DNA of 64,000 bases from a virus. Position numbers and translations under genes: made by a program. The notes under the pieces are model-generated. The model worked only from the letters and a program-made list of their open reading frames with translations, did no database searches and was not told the DNA's origin. The number at the start of each line of letters is the position of its first letter. The stretch's first letter is position 1. Of this stretch, positions 8,725 through 18,364 are shown in pieces. The stretch lies in IMG/VR virus record IMGVR_UViG_3300042302_000394, positions 62,001 to 126,000 of that record; one strand, written 5' to 3'.

Positions 8725-9596
8725 TGAAATTTAATAGCAAACATCCAATTGTGGCTATGCCCATGAATGGAGTATCCAATGTTGACTTAGCTATTGCTGT
8801 AACTCAAGCGGGTGCTGTACCTAGTTTGTCAATCTTTAATTATTATGAAGGTGGAAAAGTAAATCTAAAGCATGTAGATGCCAGTTTAAAAAGGTTTACA
8901 GATGCAACCAGTTCTACAGAAATAATTTTAAGTATGCACTGGGAACATTTTATATGGACTCCTGTTATAGATGTTCTATTAGAAAATAATATAAAATTAG
9001 TTGAACTTTTTATTAGACCATCAGATCATCATTTGTGGCCTGAATTATCTAAACAGATCGACAATATGAAGGTACACGGTATAGCTGTAATGTTTAAAAC
9101 TTCTAATCGGCTACCTATGTCCTATTTTGATTCGATAGTATTGAAAGGTCCTCAGGCTGCTGGGAGATCATTCGGTAGTCTAGTATCATTAGAAGATCGA
9201 TATGATGCTATGAAAGAACAAGTAGGATCAAGAATCATTCCAAGCGGTGGTATTGGCAGTCCTGAACAGGTAAAATATTTTATGGACAGAGAAGCATTAG
9301 CTGTGGGTATTGGCACACTACTTGCAGCATCTGAAGAAAGTTGTGTGTCAAGCGATACTAAACAAAAAATTATAGAGTCCACATCAAAAGATATCAAATT
9401 AATAGGTCCGTTAAATTGCAGAGGGCTGTTATTTTCTAGACTAGAAAATGACGACGATAACAATTCCAAATCTCTATATGAGGGTATCAAGGGAACTAAT
9501 TCCGGATGCATCTATGTAGGCAACGGAATAGACTATATAAACAAAATAATGCCAGTAAAAGATATAATAGAGTGGTTAGTTAAAGATGTTAATTAA
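8724..9596 (+). CDS. Nitronate monooxygenase / FabK-like TIM-barrel flavoprotein
   Basis: 290 residues. N-terminal HPIVAMPMNGVSNVDLAIAV, central VLKGPQAAGRSFGS and IPSGGIGSPEQVKYFM, then ALAVGIGTLLA correspond to the FMN-binding barrel of 2-nitropropane dioxygenases and FabK-type enoyl reductases. It would use FMN to oxidise nitronates or reduce an enoyl chain. Immediately downstream of a desaturase with a one-base overlap, so a fatty-acid substrate is an attractive inference. Overlaps the next gene by 11 bases. Confidence 0.7.
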   Translation: MKFNSKHPIVAMPMNGVSNVDLAIAVTQAGAVPSLSIFNYYEGGKVNLKHVDASLKRFTDATSSTEIILSMHWEHFIWTPVIDVLLENNIKLVELFIRPSDHHLWPELSKQIDNMKVHGIAVMFKTSNRLPMSYFDSIVLKGPQAAGRSFGSLVSLEDRYDAMKEQVGSRIIPSGGIGSPEQVKYFMDREALAVGIGTLLAASEESCVSSDTKQKIIESTSKDIKLIGPLNCRGLLFSRLENDDDNNSKSLYEGIKGTNSGCIYVGNGIDYINKIMPVKDIIEWLVKDVN

Positions 9597-10752
9597 TAAG
9601 TTACTGGGCTATTATACATGTGACGGTTTAGAATTTGAATCAAAAATTCAAGCATGTTTTCATTCTCTTAAAGTCAACAAGCCAGTTGACTGGGTCTTTA
9701 ATGATTTAGAATTTAGCATACACGACTGGACTAAAGAACCAGAAGAAACATTAGACCAATTATATGATAAACGAGTGAGAGATCTGCGAGCAAAATACGA
9801 TTATCTTATTTTAAGTTACAGCGGCGGCGCTGATAGCCATCAAATTTTAATGAGTTTTATTAGACAAGGTATACACTTAGATGAGCTGCTAATCAACACA
9901 ATGGAAAAAGGTTGGAAACCTTATACTAGTTTAGATCCTAGAAATGTTTCTAGTTTGAATTCAGGGGCCGAGCATTACCTACAAACTATTCCAAGACTAA
10001 AAGAAGTAGAGCAGTTTATTCCAAAAACAAAGATTACAATCTGTGATCTAACTGATCAAGTTAACGATTCATTATTGTCAGTAGGTGATGCAAGCTGGGT
10101 ATTGCAAAAAAGAGAAGCATTGAATCCTATAGGAATTACTCGATTTAACTATGTATACTTTGATGAAGTTCGTAGACTGTTTGATAAAGAGAAGAAGATA
10201 GGTATTATACTTGGAGTAGAAAAACCTAAAAGCATTATCCATGAAGGTCAATTTTGGATGAGATTCAATGATCGATCAGCTAACATGGTTACAATTGTCG
10301 ATCACATAAAAGATTACGACAACAGTGTTATTGAATATTTTTACTGGAGCCCTGAGTGTGTGCCATTATTAATCAAACAAGGACATGTGATAAAAAGATG
10401 GCTAGAATTAAATCCTAATTATCAGCAATACTGGAACACTAAAACTTCTAGTTATGCTTCTGTAAGATTTTGGCATGAGAGATTATTAAGAAAAGTTATG
10501 TATCCGACAACTTGGAATAATTCTTGGTTTCAAGTGCATAAAGCAACAAAAGATTGGTATAGCGAATTTGACAATTGGTTCATCGAAGGAAGCGTTAAAA
10601 CAAAAGCCAATGTCATATGGCATGAGGGCATTGATTATGTTAGGAATTCTTTAACTCCATTTTTGAGATACGATTTAGAAACAAATCAACCAGACGGATT
10701 ACAATCCTTTGTTAAACAATATTTAATTGGTAGAGTTGAAACACGGTCTTAA
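9586..10752 (+). CDS. PP-loop ATPase, asparagine-synthase-like
   Basis: 388 residues. LILSYSGGADSHQILM (about residue 77-92) is the PP-loop SGGxDS pyrophosphate-binding motif of N-type ATP pyrophosphatases such as asparagine synthetase C-domain and tRNA thiolases. It lacks an N-terminal glutaminase domain. Such enzymes adenylate a carboxylate or carbonyl before amidation or thiolation. Overlaps the preceding flavoprotein gene, so it is co-expressed with it. One of four PP-loop genes in this island. Confidence 0.7.
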   Translation: MLINKLLGYYTCDGLEFESKIQACFHSLKVNKPVDWVFNDLEFSIHDWTKEPEETLDQLYDKRVRDLRAKYDYLILSYSGGADSHQILMSFIRQGIHLDELLINTMEKGWKPYTSLDPRNVSSLNSGAEHYLQTIPRLKEVEQFIPKTKITICDLTDQVNDSLLSVGDASWVLQKREALNPIGITRFNYVYFDEVRRLFDKEKKIGIILGVEKPKSIIHEGQFWMRFNDRSANMVTIVDHIKDYDNSVIEYFYWSPECVPLLIKQGHVIKRWLELNPNYQQYWNTKTSSYASVRFWHERLLRKVMYPTTWNNSWFQVHKATKDWYSEFDNWFIEGSVKTKANVIWHEGIDYVRNSLTPFLRYDLETNQPDGLQSFVKQYLIGRVETRS

Positions 10753-11657
10753 TCTTTTGTTTTGATCTTATTTTCTAAAATAAATTTTCTAATATTGTCA
10801 TTATAATTCAACGATTCTTTAATCTTAGATTTATCAGTATCTGATTTGAAAAATAATCCTATATCAGTAAGCCCTTGCTTATATTCTGCTGATTGAAATA
10901 TTGTTTTTAGATCAGCTGTAATTTTACCTTTAGTATATTCATCCATAGTCTTAGGAACAATTACTGAAAGATAGCTTTGGAATGGGAACACTTCTTTATA
11001 AAAACTTTCCCATGTTGATGTTTTTAATCCAACAGCATGACTAGTTAATAATAATTTTAAATTTTCGTGATTGGTGTAGGCTTTAACTGTCGGGTAGTTG
11101 CCAAACATACAATCAACATGCCCGCCAACTAAATCTAATACAGACTTATTTCCCCCTTGAGCATAGGGAACGACGATATGATTGTTTTTAGTTTTTGATA
11201 GTAATACTTCAGTGGCGATATGTTCGGAAGACCCATAACCTCCAACAGCAAAGGACAATGATTTTTTAGTATTGATAAAGTCTTGATAGGATGTTATTCC
11301 TGTTTTAGCATTACAGAGTAATGCAGAGGGCATAATTCCTATAGTGGCCAGCACTTCTAAATCAATTTTGTGATCGTAATTTAAGTCGTTAAAATTGATA
11401 GGGTTGGTAACAAAAACTTGAACTACAGTAGCCAGTAGCATAGTTTTTTCATTCATTAAATGACCCATAGCAATTTTGCCAGATGCTCCTGGCCGATTGA
11501 CTACTACATATTTTTTATCTAAGTTTTTAGCGATATACCGTGTTGTGATATCGCTCACACCACCGGGAGCGTGCATAACTGTAAACTCTAATGATTGAGC
11601 TACTGCAACTTTTGAAAAAAATAAAATTAATAAAAGAAAAAATTTGTTGATTAGCAT
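10749..11657 (-). CDS. TctC/Bug-type periplasmic solute-binding protein
   Basis: 302 residues with a signal peptide (FLLLILFFSKVAVAQS). The mature part has the Bug-family pattern TVMHAPGGVSDITTRYIAK and VVNRPGASGKIAMGHL near the N-terminus, IVVPYAQGG in the middle. The family binds carboxylates for tripartite tricarboxylate transporters and is very common in betaproteobacteria. No membrane TctA/TctB partner is in the window. A paralogue is at 17468. Convergent with the PP-loop gene, overlapping by four bases. Confidence 0.75.
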   Translation of the reverse strand: MLINKFFLLLILFFSKVAVAQSLEFTVMHAPGGVSDITTRYIAKNLDKKYVVVNRPGASGKIAMGHLMNEKTMLLATVVQVFVTNPINFNDLNYDHKIDLEVLATIGIMPSALLCNAKTGITSYQDFINTKKSLSFAVGGYGSSEHIATEVLLSKTKNNHIVVPYAQGGNKSVLDLVGGHVDCMFGNYPTVKAYTNHENLKLLLTSHAVGLKTSTWESFYKEVFPFQSYLSVIVPKTMDEYTKGKITADLKTIFQSAEYKQGLTDIGLFFKSDTDKSKIKESLNYNDNIRKFILENKIKTKD

Positions 11658-11675
11658 GATATATAAATATTCTTT

Positions 11676-12242
11676 ATGTACTTCTCATACTTATCTCTTC
11701 CAAGATTACCTAAAGAATTTTTTGCTCAATGTTTGGAAAATGTAAAATACATTGGTGTAGATCCTAGACTAGAAAATGTTAATAGTTATCGAGGGCCAAT
11801 GAATCGAGCTACGTATCTGCCCGAAGAATGTAATACATGGATTATTAGAAATATTGTATTTCCGTTATATGGAAGTATTCCTTCAACTCTAAAATTAAAT
11901 TTATTAAATGTAACTACATACCAAAAGTTAAAACCTCAAGAAGAGACATGGGGTACACACCCTAAACATATCGACAAAGGCAGAAACTGGGCATTAAATT
12001 ATTATTTTACCACTGGTGGAAGTAATACTACCGTTAGGTGGTACGAAGATAATGTTGTGGCAGCAGAAACACCACCTATAGAAATTAATAGATGGTGTTT
12101 ATTAAAAGTTAATCAACTACACGATGTTAGAGGAATTGAAGAAGGTCAAATTCGATATTTTTTAACATTGAATATTTCTTCTGAAAATATAGATAATTTT
12201 AAATCAGTAATTGATCAAAATACAGTGATTGAAAAAAAATGA
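11676..12242 (+). CDS. 2OG-oxygenase/cupin-like protein
   Basis: 188 residues. HPKHIDKGRNWALNYYFTTG supplies a HxD-like pair and NQLHDVRGIEEGQIRYFLTL the distal His/Arg. The order suits a 2-oxoglutarate oxygenase-type beta-helix, though it is more distant than the 1.7-6.5 kb members. TAAATATT lies seven bases before the ATG. It is coupled by ATGA to the radical SAM gene, so the two probably act in one pathway. Confidence 0.5.
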   Translation: MYFSYLSLPRLPKEFFAQCLENVKYIGVDPRLENVNSYRGPMNRATYLPEECNTWIIRNIVFPLYGSIPSTLKLNLLNVTTYQKLKPQEETWGTHPKHIDKGRNWALNYYFTTGGSNTTVRWYEDNVVAAETPPIEINRWCLLKVNQLHDVRGIEEGQIRYFLTLNISSENIDNFKSVIDQNTVIEKK

Positions 12243-13771
12243 CAGTAGATTGTTTGTTACTATATGGTAATCATTTATTACCTATGTCTAAATATGCGGG
12301 AACATTTCGAATTGCTAGCGAGTTAAGAAATGCAGGCTATACTGTTCAGTGTATTGATATGACAGCGTATGAAGACAACCGTGAAGAACTCATCGATACA
12401 ATAAAGATGTTTATAGGTAATAATACATTATGGGTGGGAATTAGTACAACCTTTTTGCGTCATGTATTTGGATATCCCTATTTTCGTACGATAGATTCAT
12501 TTAATGTAAAATCTACAACTATCCCAAATATTGATAAAGAAATTTTAAATTTTATTAAAACCGTTAAGGATATTAATCCAAACGTAAAATTTATTGCCGG
12601 TGGCTCGAAAAGATTTATGATCGAGAAATACGGTTTTAAAGTTTTTACAAAAAATAATGATACTGAAATTATTGAGTTTACAGATTATTGTGCAAAAAAA
12701 TCTAAAAAAATACCAGTAAGTTTTTTAGAATCACTGATTGAAGGTTCAGAATTTCAACAGTTTACAACAAGCCAAAATATCTTTACTAAGAACGATATTG
12801 TCGAATCGTCAGATACCCTTCCTATTGAAGTTAGTAGAGGTTGTATTTTTAAATGTAAATTTTGTTCATTTCCACTTAATGGTAAAAAGAAAGGCGAATG
12901 GGTTAAACGTTCTAATGTATTGTATGAAGAGTTTATAAAGAATTATGAGTTGCATGGAGTAACAGAATACAGTTTTTCCGATGACACATACAATGATAGT
13001 GAAGAAAAAGTTAAAAGATTGTATGACGAAGTGTATAGTAGGCTACCATTTAAATTAAACTTTACTACATATTTGAGACTTGATTTAATGATAAAATTTC
13101 CCGACACAGTGAAATACTTACAAGAGTCAGGTTTAAAATCAGCAGTCTTTGGTATAGAAACAATAAATCATAATTCAGGTAAGGCTATTGGCAAAGGTTT
13201 AAATCCCATTGAACAATTTCAGTTTATTGAAGAAATTAAAAAAAATGAATTTAAAGAGATACTAACTCGTTCTGGATTTATATTAGGGTTGCCAAAAGAC
13301 AGACACGACGAGATTAATATCCTAGAAGAATTCTTATTTTCAGAAAAGAATAAATTAGATGACTTTAGTGTAGAACCTTTGATTATATTTCCTCCAAAAT
13401 TTGATCAAACAAAATTTAAAGATTTTTCTGAATTTGATATAGAATATGAAAAATATGGATATAAGATTTATGAAAACATCGAAACATCTTCTATTACTGA
13501 AATTAGATGGACCAACGATTATATCGGAATGACTTTTGATCAAGTAGCTAAAGCTGCAAAAAAAATAAATGTAAGAAAATATTTCGATGGTAGATTCAAG
13601 TGCGGTGGATTTGGTTACAATTGGCATAGGTCTCTCGGAATTCCAGCAGATGATCTAGTGGCACTGAGTCGGAATGAAATATATACAAAGTATAACGTCA
13701 AACAACTGCTAAAAACAAAAAAAGATAATTATCGATCATTAATACTTAATGTAATGAAAAATAATGAATAA
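12239..13771 (+). CDS. Radical SAM enzyme with N-terminal B12-binding-like domain
   Basis: 510 residues. EVSRGCIFKCKFCSFPL contains the CX3CX2C [4Fe-4S] motif (Cys202, 206, 209). Residues 1-150 form a Rossmann-like region (KYAGTFRIASELRNAGYTV, KFIAGGS) as in cobalamin-binding radical SAM methylases and cyclases. A close relative lies in the tRNA array (24457-25947). It would generate a 5'-deoxyadenosyl radical for C-H modification; substrate unknown. Coupled to 11676. Confidence 0.8.
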   Translation: MTVDCLLLYGNHLLPMSKYAGTFRIASELRNAGYTVQCIDMTAYEDNREELIDTIKMFIGNNTLWVGISTTFLRHVFGYPYFRTIDSFNVKSTTIPNIDKEILNFIKTVKDINPNVKFIAGGSKRFMIEKYGFKVFTKNNDTEIIEFTDYCAKKSKKIPVSFLESLIEGSEFQQFTTSQNIFTKNDIVESSDTLPIEVSRGCIFKCKFCSFPLNGKKKGEWVKRSNVLYEEFIKNYELHGVTEYSFSDDTYNDSEEKVKRLYDEVYSRLPFKLNFTTYLRLDLMIKFPDTVKYLQESGLKSAVFGIETINHNSGKAIGKGLNPIEQFQFIEEIKKNEFKEILTRSGFILGLPKDRHDEINILEEFLFSEKNKLDDFSVEPLIIFPPKFDQTKFKDFSEFDIEYEKYGYKIYENIETSSITEIRWTNDYIGMTFDQVAKAAKKINVRKYFDGRFKCGGFGYNWHRSLGIPADDLVALSRNEIYTKYNVKQLLKTKKDNYRSLILNVMKNNE

Positions 13772-13820
13772 TTATCTAGGTAGAGTTAAATTAACATTTT
13801 TACAAAATTAGAACTAACAA

Positions 13821-14741
13821 ATGGAAAGACATAATCAATGGATGAGCTACAGTTTTGATGCTATAGAATATGGCAAAAAAACTGATTCAAATTCTATTTT
13901 TAAAATTCATTTTAATAAAAAAATAGATAAAAATCTCCCTTCTTATAGAGATGCATTATTTAATAATGCCCGTATTATGCGAGACTCGTATAATGAACCA
14001 TTTGATGTAATGTTGTCAGGCGGAGTTGATAGCGAAATGGTTGTGCGAACATTTCATGCTGTGGGAATTAAACACAATACATTTATTTTTAGATTAGAAA
14101 ATGATTATAACATTCGAGATGTTAATTATGCCATAGCTGTTTGTAAAGAACTAAACATTAATTATAAAATAATAGATTTTAATTTACAAAAATTCTTCGA
14201 AAATGATGCACTTGATTTATTTCAAAAGACACTAATTCCAAGATCAGGAAGAATAGTGAGACTTGCGTGGTTTAACTATCTTGATAATATTCCAGTTTTT
14301 TGTGACGGTGAACCCTACTGGCGCAGGGATGCAAATAAAGATTTTAGTAAAAAATCTACGTGGAGATTAATTTTAAACGAAGACGGATACTCGTGTTCTA
14401 CCTATGCTAAATCAATTGGTAGAGTAGCGATTGGGGATTGGTATGAATATACCCCCGAATTGTTATTGTCATACAACGAATTGCCGTTAGTTAAAAAATT
14501 ACTCAACGACGAAATCTCAGGGAAGATTAGTTCCTGGAGTAGCAGGTCTGCTATTCACAGAGATATCTGGCCTACTGTACAGGATAAAATAAAATTAGCA
14601 GGATACGAAGGTGCAGACGGCAATCCTGTATTGAGTCGTCCGGATTTTATGAATCACTTTCAGGTAACGTATATGAATCAAGTGTCCAATACTCATTACG
14701 AATATACTGAAGAAGAACTAAGAAATTTAATCCTTAATTAG
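13821..14741 (+). CDS. PP-loop ATPase (paralogue of 18361)
   Basis: 306 residues. EPFDVMLSGGVDSEMVVRTF carries the PP-loop SGGxDS. N-terminal WMSYSFDAIEYGKK and internal KHNTFIFRLENDYNIRDVN are shared almost word for word with the gene at 18361-19290, showing a recent duplication. ATP pyrophosphatase activity feeding amide or thioamide formation is the family expectation. Ends 15 bases inside the convergent Rieske gene. Confidence 0.65.
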   Translation: MERHNQWMSYSFDAIEYGKKTDSNSIFKIHFNKKIDKNLPSYRDALFNNARIMRDSYNEPFDVMLSGGVDSEMVVRTFHAVGIKHNTFIFRLENDYNIRDVNYAIAVCKELNINYKIIDFNLQKFFENDALDLFQKTLIPRSGRIVRLAWFNYLDNIPVFCDGEPYWRRDANKDFSKKSTWRLILNEDGYSCSTYAKSIGRVAIGDWYEYTPELLLSYNELPLVKKLLNDEISGKISSWSSRSAIHRDIWPTVQDKIKLAGYEGADGNPVLSRPDFMNHFQVTYMNQVSNTHYEYTEEELRNLILN

Positions 14742-15566
14742 ATTTTCTCGGACCCAACGTCCCCAATGTATACAATGATACTCGTATTTTGATAGTGATT
14801 CGGTAACAGGAAAGAATTTTGTTTTTATCTTTTCGATCGCAGCAACATCTTCCCTAAACACAGTTTCTAATGTTTCAAATTCGATACGATCATTATGTGG
14901 AACATCAGGGGCATAATAGAATTGTGTAATCCATTCGAATTTCCATTCTATATTTTTATCTGCAGGAACAATAGTGTTTACTGACAGGCATCCTTTCTTA
15001 TGCTCGACAAAGGTGTAGGGGTATATATAGAGTGACCACCAACCTGGAGAATGTTCTTGGAATATCCATCCATCTCCTTGATCCATAACAACATTATCTA
15101 AATCAATTTGTTCAGAGAGTCTCGGATGAATTCCATCCTTTTGTACATGTAAATAATCTGCTTCAGCATCCATGAGCCATAACCAGCTTCCCTCGCTTTT
15201 ACCTTGAAGAGAATGACTATATTCTAGCGTTGTTTCTTTTTCCAGATCATCGACCCATTGATGGTCTGGTTCGATAAAATCTTTAAATACTAACCCTGAT
15301 CGACCAACAGTTGCAGTCCCACAATTTAATTTTTTAGAATTATTAATTGGTGTGCCATTTGCATCCCATTGAAATCCGTGGAACTTACATGTAATGCTGT
15401 TGATATGTGTTCCTGGATCAGCTAGTGGATACATTCTGTGGGGACAAAATCTGTGAAATAAATTTACTATATTACCTTGTTTATTTAGAATATATTCAGA
15501 AACTGCAAAGTTCTTGTCCTGCAATGCACTGAGATGAGCAAAAATTTTAGGAGATTTAATAAACAT
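14727..15566 (-). CDS. Rieske [2Fe-2S] oxygenase-like protein
   Basis: 279 residues. FCPHRMYPLADPGTHINS followed by ITCKFHGFQW gives the Rieske CxH...CxxH cluster motif close to the N-terminus. The remaining 200 residues would be the oxygenase domain, with candidate iron ligands in LWLMDAEADYLHVQKDGIHP. It is shorter than typical ring-hydroxylating oxygenases (about 350-450). Aromatic or aliphatic hydroxylation or demethylation is the family role. Confidence 0.75.
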   Translation of the reverse strand: MFIKSPKIFAHLSALQDKNFAVSEYILNKQGNIVNLFHRFCPHRMYPLADPGTHINSITCKFHGFQWDANGTPINNSKKLNCGTATVGRSGLVFKDFIEPDHQWVDDLEKETTLEYSHSLQGKSEGSWLWLMDAEADYLHVQKDGIHPRLSEQIDLDNVVMDQGDGWIFQEHSPGWWSLYIYPYTFVEHKKGCLSVNTIVPADKNIEWKFEWITQFYYAPDVPHNDRIEFETLETVFREDVAAIEKIKTKFFPVTESLSKYEYHCIHWGRWVRENLIKD

Positions 15567-15598
15567 TGTAAGAGTAATGTGCGTATATAAATAGTTGT

Positions 15599-16186
15599 AT
15601 GTATGCTATTTACTTAAACGACATAGAAAGATTTATTGCGATTGAAAAAGATCTTTGGATTGCACATGCATCGGCAAAATTGCTATCTTCAAAATTATCT
15701 ATCTCTATATGTGATATCGGAAATGCATTGTCTGTAACTAACTATAACTGTTTTCAATGGACATTGTCAAGTGTAGACTTGCCCGCCTCTACACAATATC
15801 CAAAATTAGTTGTACCAAAAGATTCTAAATTAGAATTTGTCGGTGATCCTATTAATACAGATATGGAAATGTTAAAATTGCATCAGCAATTTTGTTTGTT
15901 AGTATTAAAGGTTGTTTTTGCGGCAAAAATGACCGACATTGAATTAAATTCAGGAGATCGAAAATATTTTCAATCTTTACTTAAAAACGACACTTTACTA
16001 TCTGCGTCGGACGAGTCCGGAATTCCTGGAGGGTTTTTACATACAATAGAAAGAATTCTTTATTTGAGTTCAAATGTAACGCACGTTATGTCTCATATTG
16101 AATTAATGTTTAATAATTCAGAGAGTATATTTCCTAGAAATCTTGCACAATATAAATTACTATTTTACAAATACTTAAATGCATAA
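15599..16186 (+). CDS. Hypothetical protein upstream of a PP-loop gene
   Basis: 195 residues with no motif I recognise. A perfect TATAAATA (15586-15593) ends six bases before the ATG, the clearest case here of a predicted leaderless late transcript. It overlaps the PP-loop gene 16179 by eight bases, so the products probably work together. The protein looks mainly helical, with no signal peptide. Confidence 0.55.
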   Translation: MYAIYLNDIERFIAIEKDLWIAHASAKLLSSKLSISICDIGNALSVTNYNCFQWTLSSVDLPASTQYPKLVVPKDSKLEFVGDPINTDMEMLKLHQQFCLLVLKVVFAAKMTDIELNSGDRKYFQSLLKNDTLLSASDESGIPGGFLHTIERILYLSSNVTHVMSHIELMFNNSESIFPRNLAQYKLLFYKYLNA

Positions 16187-17471
16187 ATTTTATTACAAAA
16201 CCTTTGATCCAAACCTTAGAAGTTTTTCTAAATTGCTCAGTAACAATGTAACTGATTTACCACCAGGCGGCAGATTCTATTTTAATCTTGCAAGATCAAT
16301 GCGTATGAGCGGTGAGAATTACCTATTTAGAGATGGGGAGTGGAGTGATCCTTTTAAAACTGTGGTCCACCCTACCTTTGCTATGCCATCATATACGTCA
16401 AATTTTAATTTAAATTTTTCAGAAGTATCGGACTTAAGGTCTCTCGATATTAAAAAAATCATCAACGATACTGATCGGTCGATAGTAATTCAATGGTCTG
16501 GAGGAATTGACAGTACTGTAGCACTTGTATCTTTATTAAAAAATCTGTCACATTCTGAATTGTCAAATGTAATTATTGCAATGAGTAGCGACAGCCTTTT
16601 AGAAAATCCTAATTTTTATAATAAGTTTATTAAAGATAAATTCAAAATTATTGATTCTGAAAATATGTTGTTTAACGATTATAAAGAAAAATACAATGCA
16701 TATTGCATCATGGGAGACACAGGCGATTGTCTATTTGGTTCAGAATTAGGAAATAAATTATACCCTAAGATGAAATTTATACAAGATAACACTGGTCATC
16801 TTTATAACAAAATTAGTTCACCTGATGTACATTATTCAATCTATAGGGATATCATTGTACAGTATTTTAATGATAATCTTCAAACTTCAATACTTTCTTT
16901 AAAACAACAAGGTGTAGTTAACAGTAGTATTAGCGAATTTATTTCAGGGGACGAAACGTTTGGAGAACTATTCTACGAAAAAATTGTTAAGAATATAGAA
17001 ACATGCAGTGTTCCTATATACAGTCTACATGACTTTTTCTGGTGGACAATCTTTAGTGGAAGATATATATTCTGTGCCCTAAGAGGACCTAGTGTGTTTA
17101 GCATCGGCGCCAATAAAGAGGCATTAATTAATGATTGTCTTATTCAATGGTTTAATACCGACGAATATCAACTATGGTCTATGAATAATAATAACAATGG
17201 GGAAAAGTTATCTGGGCCTATACAAGGCCTTGGAAAAACTGCTGCAAAAAAATACATTTACGATTTTGATAAAAACGAATGGTATTTTACGCATAAGATG
17301 AAAGTCGTGTCGTCACCAAATATTCTTAGAAGAAACTGGCGTAAACATTTTGCAGATTTTGATCCTATGCTAGGTGTTGATACAAATTACAATTTGATTA
17401 AAATAGGACCAGCGACAGTTAACAATTATGTCATTAATAGACTAATGAACTACAAAATAGATTGGTGTTAA
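16179..17471 (+). CDS. PP-loop ATPase, asparagine-synthase-like
   Basis: 430 residues. SIVIQWSGGIDSTVALVSLL (about residues 104-123) is a canonical SGGxDS motif with the DST form usual in asparagine synthetase and ExsB/GMP-synthase families. No glutaminase domain. Downstream IMGDTGDCLFGSELGN resembles the second conserved Asp segment of AsnB-like proteins. Coupled to the hypothetical gene 15599; convergent with the TctC-like gene 17468. Confidence 0.65.
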   Translation: MHKFYYKTFDPNLRSFSKLLSNNVTDLPPGGRFYFNLARSMRMSGENYLFRDGEWSDPFKTVVHPTFAMPSYTSNFNLNFSEVSDLRSLDIKKIINDTDRSIVIQWSGGIDSTVALVSLLKNLSHSELSNVIIAMSSDSLLENPNFYNKFIKDKFKIIDSENMLFNDYKEKYNAYCIMGDTGDCLFGSELGNKLYPKMKFIQDNTGHLYNKISSPDVHYSIYRDIIVQYFNDNLQTSILSLKQQGVVNSSISEFISGDETFGELFYEKIVKNIETCSVPIYSLHDFFWWTIFSGRYIFCALRGPSVFSIGANKEALINDCLIQWFNTDEYQLWSMNNNNNGEKLSGPIQGLGKTAAKKYIYDFDKNEWYFTHKMKVVSSPNILRRNWRKHFADFDPMLGVDTNYNLIKIGPATVNNYVINRLMNYKIDWC

Positions 17472-18364
17472 TTTTGAGTTATTTCTTTCTTATATCGTTC
17501 TCTGAAAGACTTTAATAAAGAAATACTTGAATGGTAATGCAATTTTGAATCTTGATTATAAAAGACAGGACTTATAAAGTCTCCTAATCCAAACAACTTA
17601 TTCTTGCCTAAATTCATTGTAGCTTGATGAAATATAGCGGATATATTTTCTTTAGTTTCTTTGGGCATTTCTTTTGATGCCATAGTGAAATGAAAGATAT
17701 ATGGAGCTGTAATTTTTTGCTCAGTTAACGTTTTAATATTTGGGAGATCTGGGTGTCGTTCTGTGCAACTCATTCCGATTATTTGTAAGTTAGGATTCTT
17801 TGCCTTGTACTGATTAAATGCAGATACACGCTCAACAATAAAGTTAATACTATTATTGTCAGAAGCCATGTGGAGCAGTGCATCTGCATTGCTTCGATAC
17901 ACAATATAGCGAACAGGTATATTATATTTTTTTCCTAGTTCTAGACCTAGTAGATGAGTAGCACCACCTATAGCAGGGCCGCCTATGGTAAGTTCTTTAG
18001 GAAGCTCATTTTCTTTAAAGTTAGTAATAATTGCCCAGCAGGCACTTCCGTGACTAAACACTGGTTCTAATTTATTTAGGTCAATTAGTCCTCTACTTTC
18101 AGCTTCGACTACACTATTGGTAATAGTCACAACACGATTTTTTGGTTGTTCTAATGCCTCTCGAACACCTATACTTTCAAAGCCACCAGCTTTAAATTCT
18201 GTAACAAATTTATATTTGTTTTGTATTTTATTTGCTTCATCTAACACAGCGAATATTTGAGGAGTCATACTTTGCGTAGGTCCTTGAGCATTTATTACTA
18301 CAATAGTTTCTTGTGCCTGTGCTAGATTTAAAAATAACAATAAACTTACAATTATAAACTTCAT
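17468..18364 (-). CDS. TctC/Bug-type periplasmic solute-binding protein (second copy)
   Basis: 298 residues with a signal peptide ending near LLFLNLAQAQE. The Bug-family layout is present but diverged from 10749: VVINAQGPTQSMTPQIFA, FKAGGFESIGVREAL, GGPAIGGATHLLGLELG. It is coupled by ATGA to the upstream PP-loop gene 18361. Repeated pairing of a PP-loop gene with a TctC-like gene (9586/10749, 18361/17468) may be meaningful. Confidence 0.65.
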   Translation of the reverse strand: MKFIIVSLLLFLNLAQAQETIVVINAQGPTQSMTPQIFAVLDEANKIQNKYKFVTEFKAGGFESIGVREALEQPKNRVVTITNSVVEAESRGLIDLNKLEPVFSHGSACWAIITNFKENELPKELTIGGPAIGGATHLLGLELGKKYNIPVRYIVYRSNADALLHMASDNNSINFIVERVSAFNQYKAKNPNLQIIGMSCTERHPDLPNIKTLTEQKITAPYIFHFTMASKEMPKETKENISAIFHQATMNLGKNKLFGLGDFISPVFYNQDSKLHYHSSISLLKSFRERYKKEITQN

